Assembly (NCBI RefSeq): GCF_000276665.1 | Contig: NW_004955446.1 | Coordinates: 10,486,066-10,550,065 of the forward strand | Direction: 5' to 3' | From: Chinchilla lanigera | Lineage: Eukaryota > Chordata > Mammalia > Rodentia > Chinchillidae | Length of the DNA stretch: 64,000 bases | Shown: positions 26,905 to 38,699 of the stretch, piece after piece | Position numbering within the stretch: position 1 is the stretch's first letter | How the letters are laid out: each line of letters opens with the position of its first letter | Made by a program: the position numbers and the translations under genes | Notes under the pieces: generated by a model | The model's database searches: none | What the model saw: the letters and a program-made list of their open reading frames with translations, nothing else | What the model was told of the DNA's origin: nothing

Positions 26905-27268
26905 TCATGGTGTAAATATTAAGTGACCCCCCCCCAGAGACTTGTGCATTGAACAGTTCATCCTCAGTGCAGAAATATTCAGAAGTGGAGGCTTGGAAAG
27001 ATGATTATATCATAAGGACACTAGCTAACTTGATCAATGTATTAGTCTAGCCATGGATTCATAGCTCAAAGTGCTGCTAGGAGGTGGGACCTGCTTGGAG
27101 GTGGGACCTGCTTGTAGGCAGGGCGCTGGGCACATAACCTCGAAGGGCTGCCTCAAAGCCAGCCAACCAGAGACTAAAACCTCTGAATGCGTAGCTAAAA
27201 TAAATATTTTCTGCTTTGTGTTATGTATGTCAAGTACTTCATCCCAGCAATGGAAAGCTAACACACTA
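26905..27268 (+). mobile_element. MT/MaLR-like solo LTR
   Basis: Text typical of ERVL-MaLR LTRs: TAAGTGACCCCCCCCCAGAG near the start, GGAGGTGGGACCTGCTTG, AGACTAAAACCTCTGAATGC, then GCTAAAATAAATATTTTC with a poly(A) signal, and the close CAGCAATGGAAAGCTAACAC. A 17-bp unit is duplicated in tandem near 27080-27115. Confidence 0.6.
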
Positions 27269-27444
27269 CTTTTTTGGTGGAGTACCCAGAGGTCAGAGAC
27301 AGGGACAACATTTGTGCACTTTGAATCTTCCAGAATTTTCCTAGTGACAAGTACATAGCATTAACTCAGTAAGCACAGTTTGAATTAACAAGTTAGTGAA
27401 TCTGTGAATTCTGGTGTATTTCATGAACATAAAAGTTCTGGACT

Positions 27445-27447
27445 ATG

Positions 27448-27483
<36 letters not shown>

Positions 27484-27565
27484 TTTTTAGTAGTGGGAAT
27501 CAAACTCAGGATTTTGTGCTTGCCAGGCAGGCTGTTGGCCACTGAGCTATGTCCCCTGCCCCTGC
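27445..27565 (-). repeat. ID SINE with (CTTT)n tail
   Basis: On the plus strand it reads a CTTT run (27449-27487), then AGTAGTGGGAATCAAACTC, TTGTGCTTGCCAGGCAGG and CACTGAGCTATGTCCCCTGC. This is an ID in reverse. The A-tail has turned into a pure GAAA/CTTT microsatellite. Confidence 0.88.
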
Positions 27566-28139
27566 ACTGTATATTTCTTACCACTCTAATCTCAGCACCT
27601 GTCTATAAGCATCTGCCTCACCTGCTAGTATTGTCTTTCCTCTGTGATATATTTTCTCTTCTTTCTTCCTTTATCTCTTTCCTTTTCCATTTCCTTTCCC
27701 CCACACTTCCCAGGCTCATGTTACAAAATTGTAAAGCTTTTACGTGAAAAGAAAAGCTCTGGATTGCCCACATAAGAATCCCAGGTTCCCCTGGATTCAT
27801 TTCACCATGCTCAACCATTCAGGCACTCGAAGGCTGCTGCAGCCACGGTCCAAGAGAATTAGGCATATGCTCCAGCTGGTGTCAGACTTTGGTGTCATTC
27901 ATGTAGTGTTGATTTTGTAGGCATGCAAATGCAAGAGTTCTGAGTTCAGGGAAGATTCCACCCATATTTTAGAGGAAGGCTTGGAAGGCCAGAAAGTGTG
28001 CCCCAAGAGGGCAATGCATGAAATTGTGAGAGTAAAGGCAAAGTGCTCCCCAAGAGCAAGGCCATAGGGGCTCCAACCAGCCATGCCATAGGGGCTGGGC
28101 ACAGAAACCCTTTGGAGTTCCCCCACTCAATCCAGTGAA

Positions 28140-28560
28140 TTAACCAGCAAGTCCTATTGACTCTACTTTCCAAACAGATGCCAAATGCAACCACTTCTAT
28201 TGCCACCACCTGCTTCAAAACATCATTGTCTCTCACCTAGATTGTTCCAACACCTCCTTACTCAGCCCCAGGCTTCCAAACCAGCCCCTACAGTCTGTTC
28301 TCCCAATAACAGCCAGAGTGATCAAAAATACATGTTGGATCCTGTCCCCTCACTGTGTAGGATCATCCAGCAGCTTCCTCTTTCACTCAGAGTAGCATTC
28401 AAATGCTTCATCCCAGCTACAGGGGTTGGGATGGTCTGGCCCTCACCCATCCCTCTGTCTCTCGCCTGACTTCATCCACTCTGAGCCACATCGCTCCACT
28501 GCTCCTTAAACCCACCCAGCTCAGTTCCAGTTCTTCCCATGCTTTTTGCATGTAGAGCTA
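28140..28560 (+). repeat. L2 LINE 3' region
   Basis: It contains AACAGCCAGAGTGATCAAAA, TCCTGTCCCCTCACTGTG, GGGATGGTCTGGCCCTCACC and CCACTCTGAGCCACATCGC, all in the order of the L2 3' end. Confidence 0.82.
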
Positions 28561-28693
28561 GTTTTTAATAATCTTCTACTGAGCAATAAATTTTTCCATT
28601 CTTCCTTCAGTCAACCCCACCTTTTGGAATATGTGCCAACTATGTGACTGCTGAATTTTAGAATAGAAGAGGAGAAGAAAGAGAGGAGAAAAA

Positions 28694-28791
28694 AGGAAGG
28701 AAGGGAAGGTGGACAGGGAAGGAAGGAAGGAAGGAAGGAAGGAAGGAAGGAAGGAAGGAAGGAAGGGAGGGAGGGAGGGAGGAAGGAGAAA
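28694..28791. repeat. (GGAA)n microsatellite
   Basis: GGAA repeats grading into GGGA, in a purine-only stretch. Confidence 0.95.
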
Positions 28792-29589
28792 AGAGATGGA
28801 GGGAGAGAGAATCTAAGTACATCAATGTATTCTGCCTCTAATCCATTTGTACTCTTACTGATAAATTTCTCTTTTCTCAAAGCTCCCAATTGCCAGAGTG
28901 AGAGTTTCAAGTATCTGACTCAGTAATAACTCAGAATTATAATATACCAAAAACTATGCTTTTCTGGTAACTAATCACAGCCTGCTTCAAGTTTATGAAA
29001 GATTTCTTTCAAAATATATTTGAAGCTAAGAACTAAGCATGTGGTTTGCCAAATACTGCATCCAGATGTTGACAAATACAGTTGGAATGACATTAGCGGC
29101 TACATTACACACATGTGCATGGACATACATGTAGAAAGAGACTATATATTAAAATCAATTGATACTTTAAGACTTCTTTTTTAAATACAAAAGGAACTAT
29201 CTGAACTACAACTGTCATTTTTTTAAAGATAACACTAAAAGTTGCAAAGACTTTACAGTTTCAGGCTCCTGCCTTGTTTTTCAGACTAGTCTAAATCTGC
29301 TGTCTCAACATTTTTATAATTTTATGTTCAGTTAAATATATTGAACAGATATGCCAGCACGATATGCTGACAGATGTTTATCTGGGCCATCTCCTAACAC
29401 TGCTTGAAAAATGGAAACTCTTATTCAATTGGCTTTGACAATATGTAGATTAAAAGTCAGAGCTTTCTGGAATTGGAAATGAGGCATTTGTAACCATAAA
29501 CAAATCATGTGACATGGTATCTCGTGACACACAGAGCAAAAAAGACTAAAGTCCACACTTATATCCCTTTCTTAGGTATACTGTGGTAA

Positions 29590-29844
29590 GAAAATATTTT
29601 CCTGACTATTTTATAGGGTAGGGGTTGACAGAGTAATCGAGCACTGCAGTTTCTCTGTGACTCCTCAAATGGAAGCCACAGGGCACAGAGTCCCTGTCAC
29701 AACCCCTGTACCACTATTACACAAAAATAGCCATAGACAGCATGAAAATAAATCAATAAGATTGTAGTCCAATAAAATATTTATTTGCAGAAAAATAGGT
29801 GAAAGGATGGATTTGGTCCATGGGCCATAGTTTGCTAAACCTCG
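29590..29844 (-). mobile_element. hAT-type MER element
   Basis: On the plus strand it has TGGCCATGG-like text: AAAATAGCCATAGACAGC, CCAATAAAATATTTATTTGC, GGATTTGGTCCATGGGCC and the end ATAGTTTGCTAAACCTCGG. This is the reverse complement of a familiar small transposon starting CAGGGGTTGGCAAACTA. I do not name the subfamily. Confidence 0.65.
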
Positions 29845-31572
29845 GTTTATAGAAAAATTCCTTTCCAGGTGAAATTAAAATTATTTCACTTAATCAGAAG
29901 CTATAACTATCCCCTGGTCACTTTTAGTTCCTTTTACAACTGGATGAACTAGCATGAAAGGAAATTACTAATGGCTTAAGGGAAGACCCGAGGGAAAGTA
30001 AGTTTGCTACTTTATCATGGGGACAAGACAGATAATGGCTAAAGTCAGAGAATCATCCTGGAGTAAGTACCACCTGCACACCTACATTTAGGAACAAAAC
30101 TATCCAGAGCTACTGTAATTCTCCATGGACAGAATACTAAGTTCACCCGTGGCTGATGATCACTCCCCCCAGGTAAAGCAACACCACCAGCCAAGCAGCT
30201 CCATTGGAGGGTCGGTTTGGGAGGAAAAGTAGAAGTAGCAAATTTAATTTTGTCACAATCCAAAAATGAAGACTTGTCAAAATGTACTTGACAAAGCAAA
30301 AAGGCAGAGGCCACAGTCCTCTTTCTGAAACTCAGAAAGACAGAGCTATGCAATAGACAGAACTATCATACCAGGAGCAGAGACAACCTGAGGTAGCTGG
30401 GTTGGAAATCTAGAACTCACACACGTGGGCTCCATTCATGCATGCATGCTCAGGGCATAATGTTACCACGGTGGGTGTGGGAAGCACTCTGTCCCTTTAT
30501 CTTGACAACTGTATTTCACTAATTGTGGTTAAACTGTTCTGTGCTAAGATTAAGGATGACAAGAAAATCGTATCTGGTGTTTTCACCAGTGTTCTGGATT
30601 AGACAACCTCTGGATAGAGGTTATATTTGAAGAAAATATCACAGTCCCCTCTGTTTTGGTTGCAGTGGCGCCATGCAGAATTCCTAAAAATGATATATCT
30701 TCCAGGTGCAAACCAGAGATGGTTTAGTATCAGTAGATTATGTGGGAATAGCAAGGTGTGTAACGTGTGGGCCAACTGAAATAAAAGATGCAATCCAAGA
30801 GCCTTTTTGCTTAGACCCTAAATGGCCATAGGGAGCAGATATTACCAGGCTATGGTATTCTCACTAGCAAAGAGACAGAGAAAGCAGCAACCCAAGGGCT
30901 GATGTGATCCAGAGCAAGATGGCACTGCCACTTCGTGATGTGCTCCAGAGGGACTAGGCTGTCGAGGCAGCATGAGCAAACTGTATGCTGTTGAGTCAAA
31001 GTAATAATTTGAGTTAAAGTAATGGTAGGATGCCTTTCTCACTGTCATGAGAACCTACAGTATCACCAAATGATTAAGGTTAGATGTGTTTTTCAGTGGA
31101 CACAATTACCAGATGAGGAGCTGCACCGGAAGAAAAAAGATGGGATGAGGGATACACGCTTCCTGTGGGTGCACTGGGTGTATGAACAGGTTTTCAGTTG
31201 AAAGTGAACGTTTGCAGGGAAATCTTAAAACTTCAAACCACTCACACTGTGGAGCCTGTTCTCTTTGAAAATACATTGCGAGAAATTTTTGACATTTTAA
31301 ATTTTTTATTTCCACACTCAGCAATATTACGGCTTGCAGTTTAGAAAGGAAATACACGCTTAAAATGTGCTGAAACATCAGGCCATTCCAGGCAATACGC
31401 TTAAGCAACTGAAGATGATCTGACAGATAACTTGGGTAACTCGGCCTCTTCCATAGCAAAATCTGCAGCATTTCTACCAATTCCTTTAATATCGACCCCT
31501 TATACTTTGCCAAAACTAGTAAAGTATAACATATTTTAGCTAAATTGGTTTACTTCAGAAAACACTTCTGAA
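29845..31572. other. Intergenic, nothing recognised
   Basis: Unique sequence with scattered short open frames, none similar to a known family. Confidence 0.45.
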
Positions 31573-31599
31573 AGTACTTCTTCTCTATGAAGAAGTACT
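31573..31599. other. Perfect inverted repeat, 11-bp arms
   Basis: AGTACTTCTTC, a 5-base loop TCTAT, then GAAGAAGTACT. The arms are perfectly complementary. Confidence 0.9.
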
Positions 31600-34500
31600 C
31601 TTGTGAGCAATCTTTTTAGAAAGACTAATAGGACTACCCATAACACTTCCAAATCTAATAAAACTAAGAAATAATTTTCACTTCAACTCTCGCCTTGAAC
31701 TTAAATGACAAAATGCACTGAGTGTTTCAAATTCAGAAGGAAAATTAACTCGGAAGAGATTATATAAAGTAGGTTAATACTTATGAAACTTTTGAATTTT
31801 AGATTGAAGTGTTCAAACCAGACCAATATTATCTTTCTGGTTAAGTAAGCACAGGCAATTGCAAAGTTTTAATTTTTGCTCCCAGTAAGTTTTACAGTAA
31901 AACTTTCCACTTCTTATATTTGCTAAATGACTTGAATAAGCTTCTCACAATACTTTCTTGGAAATCACAGGCAGTGTCTCTGTCCCTACTTGTTATATAC
32001 ATCTGTTCAACCTACCAAGATGTTCCATGTGCTTAGTTGGAATAATAAAATGTGGAAAAGAAAAGAGGATGATGAAATTGACTTCTGGCAGCTTCCTGAC
32101 CCCCTATGTGGGCTTCCGACAAATGTGCTCTGATTCCTTCCAAAGAGCTTCTTAGAATTTCAATAAATCCACAGTAATACAGAACACATATTTCAAAGAA
32201 GAGAAAATGTCGTCAAGCCTGAGTTTATTCCGAATTGATATGCGAGTGTAAACAGCGAGTGGTTCCCTCTCATTCCATGTGCCATGTGTGTTTCCAGCAT
32301 TTGAAGGCTTCTTCACAAGCAGTCCTGGCCCATTTAGAGTGACTGCACCTTGGACTACAACATCTATGTGGAGACCTTAGATGCTTTCAAAACCAGAATG
32401 GTGCTAGGAGAGACAAGGGAAGCTCAAGAGCAGCCACAAACAGACACAAATTCAATCAAGATGTACAACGTTATCTTTAAAAACTGAATACTTTTTAAAA
32501 TGTGTAACTCAGTAACCCGGTGGTATAATAGCTGTGGCTGAACACTTGGAACCGATTTTTCCTCACTCACATCTTGAGGGAATGAAAGGATGAGCCACAG
32601 ATAGCAATAGTGCTGCCCAGAAAGGGGGCTGGGATAGATCAGACTGCAAGGCTGACCATTTGTTTGTATAAAACCTAATTCTACAGTAAAATTTTACGTT
32701 AATTTTTTAATTCATATTTGAATCACCCTGTATTTTCCAACCAGCCAGTAGGGGAAGGGGTCATGGAATAAGGACAAAAAGAGGGCAAATGGTGCTGCCA
32801 GGTGGACTTGCATCGTATACCTAGATTTAGAGCGTGACCACAGATATTAACCTCCTCAGGTCTCGACTCTATCATCAAATAATACTGCCTGAATCAATGA
32901 GATGATGTGTCTATAGTATGGCATACTGTGTCTTGTGTATACTAAGCATTAAATAAATATTTATTAATGAGGGCAAAAATATGTCCAGAATAAACAGACA
33001 CCAGAGAAAAAAAGACAAAATGTACATGATCCATATCTTTCTGCACCCAGTACAGTAATAGCTCTTCATTTTCACAGATTTCTGACCTTTGAAGTGACCT
33101 GAAGGAGGTGGAGAGAGACAGGAGGCAGACTGGTCGGCCGCAGAGTTGGGCCTGCTGACCCTCACAAGGAAGCAGGGCAAGAGCGAGCAGCTCTTCAAGA
33201 GTGCCAGGTCCGGAAACACTGGTCAGTGTTCCTCTTTTAAGTCTTGTGAGATGAAAGTTTGGTAATGGGTTAAATGGAAAAAACTAAAGGACAAGTAAGT
33301 GTGGACCAAAAGGTCTTTTCCTGGGCTTCCCCGGACGACTCTTGAGTTCCACGATATGGGTACATTGGGCAGTGAGAAAGGAGGAACAGGACCCATAGCC
33401 TCTGCCCTTGCATTTGTTTAAAGTTGAGAAAAACAAATGATCTTTTACGTGTCCAAGCAGGCCAATTTTTCCCAAAGATCTGTACTGTCCCTCGTTTTCT
33501 TCTCAATAGTACTGTTCTTGGAAGATGTTTACAGCTACTTAAAAAATCAAGATTTTTTAAATGAGGAATCATGGAGGTAAACACACCCTTCCTGGTTCTC
33601 TGGGAGTTTACCTTATCTGTGACTGTCATCCTGAGTTCAATTCCAGAGACCAACCAGGCATCTTGGCCACTAACCTGGCTTCCACCCTACCCAGCAGAGC
33701 TCACCTCATGGAACCAGGGCTGGTTCCCAGGGCAGCCCCCTTCTTTAGCTCCCATGATCCAGTTTCAGATCCCAAGAAACAGAGTATCAGGATCCTAGGC
33801 AGGAAGGTGCCCAGACTTTAGGCAAGGTTTGCTATCCAATTTTTAAATATTTAGACACATGATGTACACCTCCAGCAACACTCTTGGGTGCTATAAATGC
33901 TAGGGCCAGATCCTAAGGCAATTTCTTCCTGCCTTCATGAAATTCATCCTAAAGGGATGTTAGTGAACCAGAGGGGTGGAATGCAGCTGTCGTCTCCACG
34001 CTCACAACCTAGCCACAGTGGTGCAGAAGAATAAGGGAGCTGAGCAGGGAGAGCCCTGCCAGAGATCAAACATCTTCCAAGTAAATTAAGGTTCTTCATG
34101 CCTACTGATGTAAAATAGAGTTTCTTTATAAGTCAGTTTCATGAATTTTATCTGAAGGTAACTGAAAACAGATTCAGAGTTCCAACCACATCATATATGC
34201 TAAAGAAAATCAGAATTACATTAGCAGAGAAAATGTCCATAAAACTCTAAACACACTCTTCTTTCACGTCACATGGTCTTCATCTCAAAAAGGATGTGGT
34301 GGCCTGGGTAGTTTCAGCAAGTATTTCAGGACAAGCGTGTCTGACAAAGCCTTGGAACAACAGCCGGGCCTCCTTCGGGATCCTCATCTGCTGCCGTCTC
34401 AAATCCCTGCCAATGTCTGTGCCTGAGATCCATACTTACCGGGGAGGCTGACCACCCGCAGTCCATTGTCCCAAACAACCATCCTCAACAGTTCCAGCAT

Positions 34501-35295
34501 GTATCCCATTTAAGAAAAGCTGTTGCACTGATGTAATAAAATGTCTAAGGAAGTCCTAAGAAGGGAAACAATTGAGGGTAACAAAGCCAGTCCAAAAGAA
34601 CTATGTCAGTAGGAAAATCCTAACTGCTCAGGCCAGCAAACGAATGAGTAGATGTGGCCAAAAGGCACAGGGGAGGGAAGCCAGGGGGAGAAGCACCCTG
34701 CGCACCATGCGCAGGCCTGTGTTTAATGATAGTTTGGATGCTGCAAACAGCAGAGAGCTCAGGGTCTAAACTCCTCCTCCCCTGTTCCAGCGGCCCAGGA
34801 CACATTTTCTTTCCTTGCTTTTCTCACCCTCTACTTTGTCCCTACAGTTTAACCACATCACCTCATCGTCCCCATCTCCAGCTTTATTCTCAAATTTACT
34901 GTGCAATTTTGACATTCCTGCTAATGCCACATGTCTAAGTGGTACACATAGCATATCATAAAAAAGGAATATGTCACAGAACAAAGAAATGAAGAGAAAG
35001 CTAGAGTCCAGACAAAATAAGGAGTAATATAATAACAATAATTCTCTGTACATAGGAACTGGTTTTCTAACAATCAATGCCCAACATTCCACACTTCCCC
35101 CTCAAAGCACTCAGGGGCATCTAACAGGTCAGGGCAAACATAGACAAGGTGGTATACAGTCTTTTCCTTTCCTGGACAACGCAATCTTTGTAAATGCAAA
35201 ACTAGACTTTCTGAAGAACTCCGAAAAGCCCTGTGTCTCCTGTCTGTCAAGTCCAAGAGTACAATAAGGGTCCTGGGCACAGCCTCTCTTTTTGG
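31600..35295. other. Intergenic, nothing recognised
   Basis: Unique sequence, somewhat less AT-rich around 33100-33800 and 34600-34800. No gene or named repeat found. Confidence 0.4.
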
Positions 35296-35434
35296 AGCTG
35301 GGACAGGATCTCAATCTGTAGTCCAGGCAGGCCTTGACTTCCCAGTGTAGCTCAAGCTGGCCTCAAATTTGTGATTTTCCTGCCTCAGCCCCCTAAGTGC
35401 TGAGATTATGGTATAGGCCACCACAACTGGCTCA
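35296..35434 (-). repeat. B1 SINE
   Basis: On the plus strand: GGGACAGGATCTCAATCTG, two related TGTAG(C/T)-CAG-GGCC blocks (the internal B1 duplication), CCTGCCTCAGCCCCCTAAG and CCACCACAACTGGCTC. The A-tail side is short. Confidence 0.85.
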
Positions 35435-35909
35435 GGGTTCCTTTTTAAAGACACGTATTTTACAATGCAAGGGATGGTATCCTGCATCATTCAGACTCTT
35501 CTTCAGCAGGAAGTGGACCAGGGGACAACAAGAGGTCATTGGTCAAAAACTGCCTCACTTTTCTGGAGCTTTGTCTTTCTCCGTAAAGGCCTCCTGAGAC
35601 TACACGAGCTTCTCCTCCCCATTGAACTCTACCCATGCTACCTTGGATTGGAAATGAAAAGTTCAGTTTTCTCCAATTGATTTCTGTCTCCATGCGAGCC
35701 TGTAAGCTTAGGAGTCAAATCTATTCATCTTTGTCAGGCTCTATCCCTATCCCCATACATTCCCTAAGCTCCAAGGCTTTCTGGTTCCAGTAGATTTACA
35801 AATGATACCTGGCTGAGTGCCTATTCATGGGAAATAGCAGGTTTTCATCGATAGAGATACAGGGGCAGAGATGAACTCCATGAAGCAGCCCACACTACAG
35901 TGGGCATGG

Positions 35910-36075
35910 AGCCAACCTGCATTCAAACTCTGACCCTGCCACTCCCTGTTACTCATGAAGTAACCGTTCCTCATGAATTCCTCCATCTGGAAATAAAAAT
36001 TATCATACCTACTTCAGAGCATGAGATGTAGATTAGATGGTATAATTATTGGCCAAATAATTGAACAGGAAAAAT
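35910..36075 (+). repeat. MIR SINE
   Basis: TGCATTCAAACTCTGACCCT, AATTCCTCCATCTGGAAATA, ATCATACCTACTTCAGAGC and ATGAGATGTAGATTAGATGG follow the MIR order. Confidence 0.8.
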
Positions 36076-36829
36076 TCCAGGTGCTCTGCTAGACAGATTT
36101 CACTGGTTTTTTTCTTTCTGATTCAGAGAAATCTTTATAGGCATATATCAACTTTAATTATCTGTGTTCAATGATCCTTAAAATGACCCCATTTCTCACC
36201 CATTTCTCATTTCAAAAAAAATATATTAAGAAAATTAGCAGTTAAGGTGAAAGTCTAAAGGTCTGCTGAAGCTATAAAAAGTATTTGCTAAACTACATTC
36301 AAAGGAAAGTGAGTGCTGTTGAGTAGGGATGTTTTGTGGGAGGAGGAGGCTTGGCTTGTCGGGGAGGAGGTTTGAGCAACACCAAGACAGCTAAACAGGG
36401 CAGCGGAGTTTCCCATTACATCCTACAGTTCCTTTATCAACACTAAAGTGGCCCTTATGGCTGGTGTATTTGTGTAACAAATGACATTGTTCCAAAACTA
36501 CTGTTCTGAAATTAATGCCATCTTATAATTGTTTTGTTTTTAAATCCAACACTGTAATTACAAAGTTTCTGGCTGAGTATACAGTAGTTGTTTTGTAAAT
36601 GATAGTTCTCCTTCCTTTTCCTCCACTCCTCACTGTAGATACGGGTGGTGTATGAGCGAAATTATCCCCTTAGGTTCAGGACTACAGCAAAGAGGGAAAA
36701 AAGAAAGGCTGGGTGGAAAAGCATTTGCAATCCTGATCTGAGGCAACGTATGCCCTTTCGTAGATAGAACTACTGAGTCTGTCATATGTTAGCTTCACTC
36801 GCAATTCTCTTTCTTTTCCTCAGTGCTTC

Positions 36830-37150
36830 AAACACAATTTCAGTGCCTCTTCTAACCTAGGTACCATAAGAGCCCCAATGTGGGTGAAATAGTTCTTTCC
36901 CTGAAGAGATCACTAAGCAGGTGGTCATGCATGGACAATAATACCTGGGAAACCTGGCTTAGCTTACAACATCCTTAAAGAAAGAGCAATAGGGCAATGG
37001 CTGATCAGAGAAATGAGATAAGGCACCAGGATGGTAGAACCCAGAAGAGCTCCATGGGGGAGGCAGCATTCAAGATGAGCATTGGCCTGAATGCAATTTT
37101 GACAGGCAAATGTGAGAATAGGGAGGGCAGTGTCTCCTATCAAGATGTGA
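36830..37150 (+). repeat. Possible old mammalian interspersed repeat
   Basis: GAGGCAGCATTCAAGATGAGC and nearby AATGTGGGTGAAATAG recall a common mammal-wide repeat with 'gaggtggcatttgagctgggtc'. The match is weak. Confidence 0.25.
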
Positions 37151-37439
37151 TTTCACCACCTGCCCTCATAGCCTTCACTACATACCCTCGCCAGCCAGGA
37201 GCTGGGCAAGGCTCTGTGCTCTACTAGATTCTAACATATCGAATCTCAGCACCACTCACTAACTAGTTCTCTTTCCTCATTATGTGCAGATCAGAAATTA
37301 GAATATAAACCACACATCCTAAAATTCCCTAAACATTGCAGACTGTAACACTTCTCTGTGTCTTATCTGTAACTCTCTTTTCCTTTTTCTTTTGTTCCCT
37401 ATCAGCATGTCCCTTTCTTGTCTATAAACCTGTCTTTTC

Positions 37440-37649
37440 AAAACAGAATGGTTCAGAAAATAGTAAGAACATAAACACCAAAGTTAAAACCTAGATCTGC
37501 AACATACCAGCTGTATAATATTTAATATAATGTTTAATCTCACTGAGCTTCCAGTCCATTTATAAATGTGTTTAATAAATCTACTTTACAGGGAAGGTAC
37601 TTTATTAAATTAGTGGTAAATAAAACAGCACATCTGAGAGTGCCTAGAA
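37440..37649 (+). repeat. MIR SINE, left part (split by hAT)
   Basis: CCTAGATCTGCAACATACCAG, TCTCACTGAGCTTCCAGTCC and GAGTGCCTAGAA follow MIR. The element then stops at the hAT terminus and resumes after it at 37886. Confidence 0.75.
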
Positions 37650-37885
37650 CAGCGATGTTGAATCTTTAGAGACAAAGTGCCCAAACTACTGGTGACATCA
37701 TCACCTGGTGTCACTACTCCTTTCTGAGCATGCAGATGGCCCTATGTGCTCTGTGATCCAATGCTTGGCTACTGGGGTAATGTGGGGCAAAGCTGGGGCG
37801 ATGCTGGGGTGACTTGGCTCACAGGCCAGCAGAAAGGCTTCTGCATGGCCAATATGTCAAGTGCACCATAGGTTTGCCAGCATTG
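37650..37885 (+). mobile_element. Small hAT transposon inserted in a MIR
   Basis: The left terminus is CAGCGATGTTGAA and the right terminus, read inverted, is CAATGCTGGCAA. Flanking 8-mers GCCTAGAA and ATCTAGAC match at 5 of 8. The interior has AGACAAAGTGCCCAAACTAC and GTGCACCATAGGTTTGCC, as in a familiar hAT-Charlie-like family. It is too short to encode a transposase. Confidence 0.7.
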
Positions 37886-37925
37886 ATCTAGACTGTATTG
37901 TCACATAGAAAATACTGTATTCTTC
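37886..37925 (+). repeat. MIR SINE, right part (after hAT)
   Basis: CTAGACTGTATTGTCACATAGAAAATAC aligns to the MIR 3' text that should follow the left part (AGAACAGTGCCTGGCACATAGTAAG in consensus). Confidence 0.6.
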
Positions 37926-38379
37926 CCCCTTCCTCCTTCATGTGTAGAATACTCGTCCATCTGCTCCCCACCCATCAATAACCTTTATTCAAACTTGCCC
38001 ATGACCCCTAAGATCATTTACTACTCCTGACCAAGAGAGAATGGGTGACTGTTTAGGATTCATTCTAACCAAAGCAGTGCCTTTCTACTTCAGGATTTTT
38101 AAGGATAATTTTTTTCCCCTTACTGAGAGAACATTTTGTTTTGAACCAGCTTGCTTATGCTCCATATCTGTATATATTTGTACAGTTCTTGATGAGTTTC
38201 TTTTTCCTAATAATTCACTCTCTGAAATGAATCTAACTCAAGTGAACAGCATGTGTGCGGAGAGGGCTGAGACCAGCTCTGTTTCACTTTATTTGCTCAA
38301 AGCCTGGGCCATGAGAAAAAAAGCTCTCACCCAAAACTGTCTGATGTTGCTCTAGCCCCAACAGATCTTTCTGAGTTGA

Positions 38380-38465
38380 GTGAAAACTATCATCACCATC
38401 TTTAAAACAGGAAACTGAACATCAAGAGGTGAAGGACTTATTCACAACTGATAAGTGGCATTTCT
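38380..38465 (-). repeat. MIR SINE fragment
   Basis: Plus-strand text AACAGGAAACTGAACATCAAG and AACTGATAAGTGGCATTTC is the reverse complement of the MIR core. Confidence 0.65.
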
Positions 38466-38499
38466 ACCCCCAAAGAGCCTAGTGACAGGGTAGTGAACA

Positions 38500-38690
38500 A
38501 CACAAGGAAATGCCAGACATGGTTCTAATCTGGGTTCTACCCCTTAAACCTGTTATGAACACAGTCAAGTGGGTCAATTTTCACACTTCAATTTTACAAC
38601 CTGTAAAATTATATAACAACATCTACACTTGATAAGGGCATGCTTAGGATTAAAGGAGATAAAAAACAGATGCTTCTATTCTTGATAAGT
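38500..38690 (+). repeat. MIR SINE
   Basis: TCTGGGTTCTACCCCTTAAACC, GTGGGTCAATTTTCACAC and CCTGTAAAATTATATAACAAC follow the MIR order, although diverged. Confidence 0.7.
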
Positions 38691-38699
38691 AGCAAGCTC

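Noticed and set aside
28694..28910. Ser/Pro-rich minus-strand frame
   Set aside because: It is a translated GGAA microsatellite.
31106..31513. 135-codon minus-strand frame
   Set aside because: Composition and sequence resemble no protein; no splice or promoter signal supports it.
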